This document shows, in pieces, positions 10,330 through 17,900 of a DNA stretch of 20,069 nucleotides. The first letter of the stretch is position 1, and each line of letters opens with the position of its first letter. The stretch comes from a virus. A program made the position numbers and the translations under genes. Location: positions 1 through 20,069 of the IMG/VR virus record IMGVR_UViG_3300023115_000141. The stretch is one strand, 5' to 3'. The notes beneath the pieces were generated by a model. The model was given only the letters and a program-made list of their open reading frames with translations. It searched no databases and had not been told where the DNA came from.

Positions 10330-10500
10330 ATGCGAAAAAATTCCGGAGGTAGTTCGAAACCTATCCAAGTCGATACAGTGACGGGAGAGTACTTTTTAGT
10401 TATCCCTGAGTGGGTTATCAACGAGCTCTCATGGTATGAGGATACGGAGATTGGGTTTGCCGTTGAGGGTAGTGAAGTACTGCTCAGCGAACAAGACTGA
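10330..10500 (+). CDS. AbrB/MazE-like small DNA-binding protein
   Basis: 56 residues. The segment PIQVDTVTGEYFLVIPEWV, then INELSWYEDTEIGFAVEGSEVLLSE, follows the swapped-hairpin AbrB/SpoVT pattern: strand, IPEwvi.eL.W.e.teI, strand with EG.eVlLs. Such domains bind DNA as dimers, in antitoxins or transition-state regulators. No toxin gene is adjacent, so a stand-alone regulator is more likely. The first 10 residues are basic and flexible. The start ATG is the only one in frame, and AGAAAGAGG lies about 16 bases upstream. A TATATAA box near 10283 might drive it. Assignment is by pattern only. Confidence 0.6.
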   Translation: MRKNSGGSSKPIQVDTVTGEYFLVIPEWVINELSWYEDTEIGFAVEGSEVLLSEQD

Positions 10501-10521
10501 GAGATTTTCAATAGAGGGCAA

Positions 10522-10550
10522 TTGACAACCTATACATAATACTGTATGAT
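10522..10550 (+). promoter_or_regulatory. strong sigma-70-type promoter
   Basis: TTGACA (10522-10527), 17-nt spacer, TATGAT (10545-10550), upstream of the glycosyltransferase gene at 10573. Consensus -35 and ideal spacing. It implies expression by unmodified host RNA polymerase, that is, early in infection. Confidence 0.72.
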
Positions 10551-10572
10551 ACTGAAGTAATTACGCTCTATT

Positions 10573-11331
10573 ATGGCTAAAGGATTTACTGTAAAGGCAA
10601 AGAGCCCCATGCCGTCTCGGGAAGAACCTGAGTGGGACTACGAAAAAGCAAAAGAACTTGTAAGGGGCAAAACGGTTGTGTTCTGTCTCCCAGGAAGAGG
10701 AGTTTCTTACACATATTTGAAGAGTTTTGTACAGCTCTGTTTTGATCTCGTACAAGCAGGTGCCAGTATTCAGATTTCACAGGACTATAGTTCCATGGTG
10801 AATTTTGCACGCTGTAAGTGCCTTGGTGCTAATGTTCTGCGTGGTCCAGATCAACTACCTTGGGATGGAAAACTGAACTACGATTGGCAACTGTGGATCG
10901 ATAGTGATATTGTTTTCAATAGTGAGAAGTTCTGGCAACTTGTTCTAATGGAAAAGGATATTGCTGCTGGTTGGTACTGCACTGAAGATGGTCACACCAC
11001 ATCAGTTGCTCACTGGTTAGAGGAGGATGACTTCCGCAATAACGGTGGAGTCATGAATCACGAGACTCTTGATAGCATTCAGAAGCGTCGTAAGCCCTTC
11101 ACTGTTGATTACACTGGTTTTGGATGGTTGCTCATCAAGAATGGTGTATTCGAAGATAAGGGTATGCAGTATCCTTGGTTTGCTCCGAAGATGCAAGTCT
11201 TTGAATCTGGTGAGGTTCAGGATATGTGTGGAGAAGATGTAAGTTTCTGCCTGGATGCAAAAGAAGCTGGCTTTGAAATCTGGTGTGATCCTCGCATCCG
11301 CGTTGGTCACGAAAAAACAAGAGTTATTTGA
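10573..11331 (+). CDS. GT-A-type glycosyltransferase-like protein
   Basis: 252 residues. A metal-binding DxD motif, D110-S-D112, sits in QLWIDSDIVF after strands typical of the GT-A nucleotide-sugar-binding fold (TVVFCLPGRGVSYTYLKSF, GASIQISQDYSSM). GFGWLLIKNGVF and GEDVSFCLDAKEAGFEIW (about 183-237) fit the acceptor side and the ED motif, and H246 could be the third metal ligand. It would transfer a sugar to an unknown acceptor such as phage or host surface glycan, DNA or protein. It has its own TTGACA-N17-TATGAT promoter, suggesting early expression although it lies next to late genes. The stop TGA overlaps the start region of the next gene. Confidence 0.75.
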   Translation: MAKGFTVKAKSPMPSREEPEWDYEKAKELVRGKTVVFCLPGRGVSYTYLKSFVQLCFDLVQAGASIQISQDYSSMVNFARCKCLGANVLRGPDQLPWDGKLNYDWQLWIDSDIVFNSEKFWQLVLMEKDIAAGWYCTEDGHTTSVAHWLEEDDFRNNGGVMNHETLDSIQKRRKPFTVDYTGFGWLLIKNGVFEDKGMQYPWFAPKMQVFESGEVQDMCGEDVSFCLDAKEAGFEIWCDPRIRVGHEKTRVI

Positions 11332-11335
11332 TGCG

Positions 11336-11506
11336 ATGGCAACGAAGTACAATATACTCATCAAGGGGCGTATAGCCCACAAATCATTGACAGAGGAAGA
11401 ATACTTCGCTATTATGGATGACCTGTCCTTAGAGTATTATCAGACAGGTCATCCTAGTCCAAAACAAATTCAAACTGAAATGTTCAACGATTACACGGAG
11501 ATTTAA
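11336..11506 (+). CDS. small conserved-type cyanophage protein, unknown function
   Basis: 56 residues from the ATG at 11336, 4 nt after the glycosyltransferase stop; the frame is open upstream but overlaps that gene. The sequence (TKYNILIKGRIAHKSLTEEE, YFAIMDDLSLEYYQTG) has the strand-turn-helix pattern of small cyanophage proteins with a KGR.A...L.EEEYF motif. No function known. It is probably co-transcribed with the glycosyltransferase. Confidence 0.75.
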   Translation: MATKYNILIKGRIAHKSLTEEEYFAIMDDLSLEYYQTGHPSPKQIQTEMFNDYTEI

Positions 11507-11508
11507 TT

Positions 11509-11646
11509 ATGGCTATGCGTAAAGGTGGCGGTTATGTGCCCGGGAAACCCAAAAAGTCTCGGCAAGGAAGCGGAACGAATACTAAGTATGCCGCGTCGTC
11601 TCGCAACAAAGCACGTAAAGCATATCGTGGTCAAGGTAAGGGTTAA
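11509..11646 (+). CDS. small very basic Gly/Lys/Arg-rich protein
   Basis: 45 residues, strongly positive (RKGGGYVPGKPKKSRQGSG, then SSRNKARKAYRGQGKG) and probably unstructured. It starts 3 nt after the previous stop. I associate this kind of RKGGGYVPGKPKKSRQGSGT peptide with marine T4-like phages, but not with a known role. RNA, DNA or capsid binding would fit the charge. It lies directly before the late-gene region. Confidence 0.72.
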   Translation: MAMRKGGGYVPGKPKKSRQGSGTNTKYAASSRNKARKAYRGQGKG

Positions 11647-11673
11647 ATAACAACAGAATAGTAAATTTGTCAC

Positions 11674-12330
11674 ATGTCTTGTTTAATTACGAACTTACCC
11701 TCACTTGAAGTATGGGTTCGTAAAGAGTATCTAACAGATCATCAAAGCGGACATGGTGAATTTGTAAAGGGCGTTTGGGTTTCGGCAAAGTCGATTCCTG
11801 GACGCGCTTTTTATTTTGAGACATATTTGCCTGAATATGCGGCAATGTATGATAAATTGCCCATCAGTGCGTTTGTTTCATCACCAGAAACACCAGATCC
11901 TGATATGGATCTTCCAAATCTACAGTTTTGGAACTGTATGGACTATGGTGTGGTAAGTATTGACAAGAAATTCATTGGAAGTATGGATTTTGAGTGCTAT
12001 ACACGTGATCACGGCATTCAAAAAGGCACTTATGTCTGCACAATAGACAATTATCACCGCGATCCAGACATGGTTGACTGGGCAACGAGTGAAAATCCAG
12101 CAGAACACAAGTCACATAACCTAATTGAACTCAATAATGGACAATATGCACTGTATCCAAACAACAGATTACGCATTTTTGATAATAGTTTGACTCCAAA
12201 AGAACCAAAAATGCCTGACTTTAAGGTTTCAACCCAATGGTATCAGGTAGAGTGTGGTTATGATCGTCTTGGGATGGGAAATGAGGATGAATATCACTGG
12301 AAAACTGCCCAAGAACGTGAAAATAAATAG
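11674..12330 (+). CDS. conserved-type cyanophage protein upstream of gp25, unknown function
   Basis: 218 residues. It begins with a distinctive stretch (CLITNLPSLEVWVRKEYL) and continues GHGEFVKGVWVSAKSIPGRA and FETYLPEYAAMYDKLPISAF. The Asp/Pro-rich middle and basic end carry no domain I can name. I associate proteins with this N terminus with T4-like cyanophages, near the baseplate genes, so a structural or assembly role is plausible but unproven. No Shine-Dalgarno sequence is obvious; a TTAAATA sequence lies about 25 bases upstream. The stop overlaps an ATAAATA late-promoter-like motif (12323-12329). Confidence 0.75.
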   Translation: MSCLITNLPSLEVWVRKEYLTDHQSGHGEFVKGVWVSAKSIPGRAFYFETYLPEYAAMYDKLPISAFVSSPETPDPDMDLPNLQFWNCMDYGVVSIDKKFIGSMDFECYTRDHGIQKGTYVCTIDNYHRDPDMVDWATSENPAEHKSHNLIELNNGQYALYPNNRLRIFDNSLTPKEPKMPDFKVSTQWYQVECGYDRLGMGNEDEYHWKTAQERENK

Positions 12331-12380
12331 AGATAAGGGATAGCAACCCCTCTAAAAGTTCTGTTTTTAACGAAACAGGA
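12323..12380 (+). promoter_or_regulatory. possible late promoter and hairpin over the ribosome site
   Basis: ATAAATA (12323-12329) resembles the T4-type late -10 element. Downstream, CTGTTT (12361-12366) pairs with AAACAG (12373-12378), extended by two pairs. The stem includes part of the AGGAG Shine-Dalgarno sequence (12377-12381) of the gene at 12387, so it could control translation. Confidence 0.4.
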
Positions 12381-12386
12381 GCTAAA

Positions 12387-12605
12387 ATGGGAAACCATCA
12401 CGAAGTTGACAAGGGAAATCTGTTCATAGAGAATGGAATGACCCTTATTACAGAAGTAGAAAGTGAAAAATACCTTAGAAAAGCAGCAAAACAAAGAAAA
12501 ATCACTCAAAACGAAGAACTCTACCCAATTCCAGACGATCGTCTAGAACGTCCATGTGGTGGACCCCACGGATTTGATGATTTTGTTGAAAGATGGCATG
12601 AGTAA
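12387..12605 (+). CDS. small protein, unknown function
   Basis: 72 residues, mixed charge: HHEVDKGNLFIENGMTLITE, a basic helix (SEKYLRKAAKQRKITQ) and an end rich in Asp, Arg and Pro (PIPDDRLERPCGGPHGFDDF). The ATG has a good Shine-Dalgarno sequence, AGGAG, 5 bases upstream, partly inside a hairpin. No family is recognised. It lies between a conserved upstream gene and the gp25 late promoter, suggesting late expression. Confidence 0.72.
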   Translation: MGNHHEVDKGNLFIENGMTLITEVESEKYLRKAAKQRKITQNEELYPIPDDRLERPCGGPHGFDDFVERWHE

Positions 12606-12606
12606 G

Positions 12607-12614
12607 CATAAATA
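12607..12614 (+). promoter_or_regulatory. T4-like late promoter
   Basis: CATAAATA (12607-12614) lies two bases after the stop at 12605 and 23 bases before the gp25 start. This matches the late -10 motif (TATAAATA-like) recognised by the phage gp55-type sigma factor in T4-like phages, and it heads the baseplate operon. Confidence 0.72.
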
Positions 12615-12637
12615 AAGGCAAGAAAACTCTCGTTCAG

Positions 12638-13039
12638 ATGGCAATTCAAAGGATATCTAGATCATTTAAAGATATTAGTTTATCCTTTGATCCCCATCCG
12701 GTGACAAAGGACATGACAATCCTTAAAAATGAGAATGCAATCAAGAGATCCGTAAGGAATCTTGTAGAAACCATTCCAACGGAAAGGTTTTTTAACTCAC
12801 TTTTAGGGTCAGAGGTTCGTTCAAGTTTGTTTGACTTTGTTGATTATGGTACTGCTTCTATTATTCAGAGACAAATTGAGATTACAATAGAAAATTTTGA
12901 ACCAAGAGTCGAAAATGTACAGGTTGAGGTTATTCCAAGACCTGATACTAATGAATTTGAAGCGACAATCATCTTTGACATCGTAGGACAGGAGTTTCCA
13001 ACCCAGGAGTTCACATTCATATTAGAGGCAACAAGATAA
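12638..13039 (+). CDS. 25: baseplate wedge subunit gp25
   Basis: 133 residues, the usual length for the gp25/GPW family. Recognisable features are the start (SRSFKDISLSFDPHPVTKD), the DMTILKNENAIKRSVRNLVE core, TIPTERFFNSLLGSEVRS and the C-terminal strands. In T4, gp25 sits in the baseplate wedge with gp6 and gp53 and helps trigger sheath assembly. Here it is the first gene after the CATAAATA late promoter and one base upstream of gp6, the classic cyanomyovirus order. No good Shine-Dalgarno sequence is visible. Codon use is AT-rich like the genes downstream. Confidence 0.93.
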   Translation: MAIQRISRSFKDISLSFDPHPVTKDMTILKNENAIKRSVRNLVETIPTERFFNSLLGSEVRSSLFDFVDYGTASIIQRQIEITIENFEPRVENVQVEVIPRPDTNEFEATIIFDIVGQEFPTQEFTFILEATR

Positions 13040-13040
13040 A

Positions 13041-14942
13041 ATGCCTTTTACCAAGTTTTCTAACTTAGACTTTGATCAAATAAGAGAATCTATCAAAGAT
13101 TATCTCCGTGCTAATTCAACATTCACGGATTTTGACTTTGAAGGATCTAATTTCTCAGTCTTAATTGATACGTTAGCGTATAATACTTATATAACTGCAT
13201 TCAACTCTAATATGATTGTTAATGAGTCTTTTCTGGACTCAGCAACACTTAGAGAAAATGTGGTTTCTTTGGCGAGAAACATAGGATACGTACCTCGCTC
13301 TAGAACCGCCTCTAAGGCATCTATCGCATTTAATGTGCAAACTACCACATCAAACCCAACAGTAACTTTACAAGCGGGTCTAGTGTGCGTTGGTGCTGTT
13401 GATAACACTTCTTATGTATTTTCTGTTCCAGAAAATATAACAACAACAGTTGTTAATGGTGTTGCTAGTTTTGGAACATCTCAAAATCCAATTAGTGTAT
13501 ATCAAGGAACATTTTTAAGCAAGCAATTTGTTGTTGATGGGTCACTAGACCAGAGATTCTTGCTTGATAATTCATTTATTGATACTTCAACTATTGTCGT
13601 ATATGTAAAAGGTCTTTCTGACGTTGGTCTAGGACCTCAATACCAAAAAGTTGATAACATCTTAAACGTAAAGTCAGATTCGGAGACATATTTAATTCAA
13701 GAAGTTCAAGATGAGAAGTATGAACTTCTATTTGGCGATGGTATTTTTGGTAAAAAGTTGGAAGATGGTACTATTATAACAGTTACCTATATTATAACCG
13801 ACGGAAAAGATGGTAATGGACCATCACAATTCTCCTTTTCTGGTAGTTTGAGAGGATTGGATGCTAATGATGTTGTTGTTCCAAACACAACCCCAACAAT
13901 AACAACGATCTCTGCGGCATCTAACGGCGGCGACATTGAATCTATAGATTCTATTAAGTACTTTGCCCCTAGACTGTACTCTGCACAGTATAGAGCGGTT
14001 ACTGGAAGGGACTACGAATCGATTATACAATCAATTTATCCAAACACAGAAAGTGTTTCTGTAGTTGGTGGAGAAGAACTAGATCCACCACAATTTGGAA
14101 CCGTTTTTATTACCATTAAACCAAAAAATGGAGAATTTGTATCTGATTTTGATAAACAACAAATTCTTTCAAATCTAAAAAATTATTCTCTGACAGGAAT
14201 TAATCAAAAAATACTTGATTTGAAGTTATTGTATGTTGAATTAGATTCTTCAATTTATTATAATTCATCACAAGTTACTAATGTTAATGATTTGAAAACC
14301 AAAGTTATTAATGGTTTAGAAGTGTATGGAGAATCTAGAGATATTAACAAGTTTGGTGGTAGATTCAAGTATAGTAAAGTTTTAGGTGTGATTGATGGTA
14401 TTGATACTGCAATAACATCTAATATTACAAAAGTTAGAATTAGGAGGAACTTAAAGGCACTAACAAATCAATTTGCTCAGTATGAATTGTGTTATGGTAA
14501 TAGATTCCATGTAAATCCAAAGGGGATGAATATTAAGACCACTGGATTTAAAATTTCTGGTTCATCTCAGACGGTATATTTTACAGATACTCCAAATGCT
14601 GATGGTTTGACTGGTGTTATCTCTGTAGTTAGAAGAGATTTGGAAAATGATAAAAATGTAGTTGTTGTTAAATCTGCAGGAACAGTAGATTATGTAAAAG
14701 GTGAGATAATAATAGGAACTATAAACATTACCTCAACTGATAAACCAAACAATATTATTGAAATTCAGGCTTTCCCAGAATCAAATGATGTTATTGGATT
14801 AAAGGATCTTTATTTGAATTTTGACATTTCGAATAGTTCAATAAATATGATAAAAGATACTATTACTTCTGGTGAGCAGATATCTGGAGTTGGATTTAAG
14901 GTTACTTCAAGCTATACAAACGGAGAATTAACAAGAGGATAA
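13041..14942 (+). CDS. 6: baseplate wedge subunit gp6
   Basis: 633 residues, close to T4 gp6 (660). The N terminus (LDFDQIRESIKDYLRANSTF, NFSVLIDTLAYNTYITAFN, NESFLDSATLRENVVSLAR) is typical of gp6/J-type baseplate proteins. FGDGIFGKKL (about 231-240) and RAVTGRDYESIIQSIYP (about 318-334) followed by VVGGEE are the conserved centre. gp6 dimers form the ring that joins the wedges of the baseplate and contact gp25 and gp7. It is preceded by gp25 with a 1-base gap and followed by the giant structural gene with a 1-base gap, so it is one late operon. AT-rich, many Asn/Ile codons. Confidence 0.93.
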   Translation: MPFTKFSNLDFDQIRESIKDYLRANSTFTDFDFEGSNFSVLIDTLAYNTYITAFNSNMIVNESFLDSATLRENVVSLARNIGYVPRSRTASKASIAFNVQTTTSNPTVTLQAGLVCVGAVDNTSYVFSVPENITTTVVNGVASFGTSQNPISVYQGTFLSKQFVVDGSLDQRFLLDNSFIDTSTIVVYVKGLSDVGLGPQYQKVDNILNVKSDSETYLIQEVQDEKYELLFGDGIFGKKLEDGTIITVTYIITDGKDGNGPSQFSFSGSLRGLDANDVVVPNTTPTITTISAASNGGDIESIDSIKYFAPRLYSAQYRAVTGRDYESIIQSIYPNTESVSVVGGEELDPPQFGTVFITIKPKNGEFVSDFDKQQILSNLKNYSLTGINQKILDLKLLYVELDSSIYYNSSQVTNVNDLKTKVINGLEVYGESRDINKFGGRFKYSKVLGVIDGIDTAITSNITKVRIRRNLKALTNQFAQYELCYGNRFHVNPKGMNIKTTGFKISGSSQTVYFTDTPNADGLTGVISVVRRDLENDKNVVVVKSAGTVDYVKGEIIIGTINITSTDKPNNIIEIQAFPESNDVIGLKDLYLNFDISNSSINMIKDTITSGEQISGVGFKVTSSYTNGELTRG

Positions 14943-14943
14943 T

Positions 14944-17900
14944 ATGATAACAACGGGTTTTGAGACTAGAGTTAAAGTACAGCAGATTATTGAAAATCAA
15001 CTACCTGAGTTTATATTATCTGAAAGTCCAAAGGCAGTTGATTTTTTAAAGCAATACTATATTTCTCAGGAATATCAGAGTGGTCCTGTAGATATTAGTG
15101 AAAATTTAGATCAATATTTAAAATTAGATAATCTAACTCCAGATGTAATAGTTGGATTTACAGAACTACAAAGTCAAATAACCGAAACCGATGATGTCAT
15201 AAGTGTAAATTCCACAAAGGGATTCCCTACACAATATGGTTTATTAAAGATTGATAATGAAATTATCACATATACTGGAATAACTCCGAATAGTTTTACT
15301 GGTTGTGTTCGTGGATTTAGTGGTATTACATCATATAGATCCGATTCAAATCAAAATGAATTACAATTTTCTTCTACCTCTAGCGCAAGTCATGAGTCAA
15401 ACTCTAGAGTAGAAAATTTAAGTTCCCTATTTTTAAAAGAATTTTATAAAAAACTAAAATATTCACTAACTCCTGGGTTGGAGGATGTTGATTTTGTATC
15501 CAACTTAAATGTTGGCAACTTTATAAAAGAATCTAGAAGTTTCTACGAGTCAAAAGGAACAGAAGAGTCCTTTAGAATTCTTTTTAATGTTTTATATGGT
15601 GTAACGCCAAAGATAGTTGATTTAGAAGGATTCTTACTAAAACCATCCTCAGCAAACTTCTTAAGAAGAGAAGTTATAATTATAGAACCAATTTCTGGGG
15701 ATCCAAATAAATTAGTTGGACAAACTATAGTAAAATCAAAAGATCTCAATACAAATGGTTCTGTCTCAGAAGTTGAGATATTCACAAGAAACAGACAGGT
15801 TGGTTACGCTCAAACTTATTATAAGGTTGGTCTATTTGTTGGATTTAGTGATGATGATCTTATTAATGGAACTTTTAAAATTACACCAAATACTAAAAAT
15901 TTAACAACAGTTTCTGCTGGTTCGTCTATTATCACGGTAGATTCAACTATTGGATTTGCACAAACAGGAACTTTACTAGCAAATAATAATGTAATTACAT
16001 ATTCTAGTAAAAATATCAATCAATTCTTTGGTTGTCTTGGAATTGAAAATGAGATAACTGTAGCATCAGACATATTTTCGGATGATATCTATTTTGGATA
16101 CGAAAATGGCGATACTTCAAAGAAGGTAGAATTTAAAATTACCGGATCTCTGTCATCTTTTGAAACTAAGTCTGATATTTCTTCTGCAATTGAGGGAGAA
16201 GAAATTTTTGTAAGAAATGTTGGTGAAAAAATATTTAATGGTGATGGAATTAAAGAAAAGTTCTTTAATTCATGGATTTACAATACCAGCTCAAGATTTG
16301 CCATTGATTCTGCACAAACAGCATCAACATATACTCTAAAAGGAAATCCAAATAAAACTTCATTAAAAGTTGGTGATACTGTCGAGATAGTCGGTTCAAA
16401 GACACAAACACCAATTTTTAGTGGCGCAATAGTCAGTAATATCAACTACACAAAGAGAGAAGTTACTTTAGATAATCTTAGTGGATTTGATTTATCCACA
16501 CTAAGTGGATATTATGATTTAAGAAGAGTTGTAAAAACAGCATCTAGTTCAAATCAAAATATTAAGTTTGGAAATAATTTAGTACTATCAGATATACAAA
16601 ACACTTATAATGATGGTAATGAATTTTATTATGTTGCATCAAATTCATTACCATCATATCAAATAAATGAAAAATTAATTTCCGAGCAGATTGATACTGC
16701 AGAAGCAAATATTACTCTTCAGGGATATAATAGCAATACATCAAAATATTCCATAATTTCTTTTAATTCAAATGTAAATTTACTAACTGGTGATGAAGTC
16801 TATTACCAACCAGAATTAGCACCATTATTTGGCATTGAGGAAGGAATTTACTATGTTAGAGTTGTAGGTGGTGGAAATCAGATTAGACTTTATTCATCAA
16901 GGTCGTTCATTGACATTGATGATTATCTAGAATTTGGGGTGCCAACATCAAATTCTGGATATCACAGATTTACGTTATCTTCAGATAGAAATTTATCGAT
17001 TGAACCACAAAGTATTTTTAGAAAGTTTCCTTCAGAAAAAAATCTATTAGATTCTGGAATTGACGAGACTGAGGTTGGACCAATCGGTATGATGGTTAAT
17101 GGTGTTGAAATATTTAATTATAAATCCGATAATAAAATATACTATGGTCCACTTAATGAAGTAACAGTCTTTAATTCTGGTTCAAATTATGATGTTATCA
17201 ACCCACCAACTATAGAGGTATCTACACCATCTGCCGGTACAACTGCATATATTCAACCTGTTGTTTCTGGATCTGTCAAATCGGTAGTTGTAGATCCATC
17301 CGATTTTGATATATCGAATGTAATATCAATCTCTATTACTGGTGGAAACGGCAATGGTGCCGTTTTGGAGCCAGTCTTAAGAAAAAGATATAGAGAAGTT
17401 TCTTTCAGTGGAAATGATATCTCTTCATCTGGTGGTGGTATTGATTCAACTAATGAGACGATTACATTTTTATCTAATCATAACTTCAAAAATGGTGAAA
17501 AAATCGTATATAACAAAAATGGAAATTCTGAAATTGGCATTGGAACTTTTGGTGCATCCAACACAGATCAAGGAAGAACTTTAATTAATGGATCTGCATA
17601 TTTTGCAGAAATTGTTAATAGTTCAACTATCAAGTTATACCAATCAGAGACAGATTATTATTCTGGAATAAACACTGTTGGATTTACAACCATAGCAAAT
17701 AGTGGTGTCCACAAGTTTAGAGTCTTTAATGGTAAAAATAATATATCTCAGATAAAAGTTCTAAATTCTGGATCCGGATATACAAATAGAAAATTAAATG
17801 TCAATTCTTCAGGAATTTCTACTTCAGAGAATTTAGTAACATTTAAAAATCACAATTTCAAGAGTGGAGAACTTGTAAATTATTCTTCAGATGGAACAGT

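Noticed and set aside
10300-10330. tRNA-like GGTTCGATAATC sequence
   Set aside because: It resembles a T-arm fragment only; no acceptor or anticodon arms can be paired around it.
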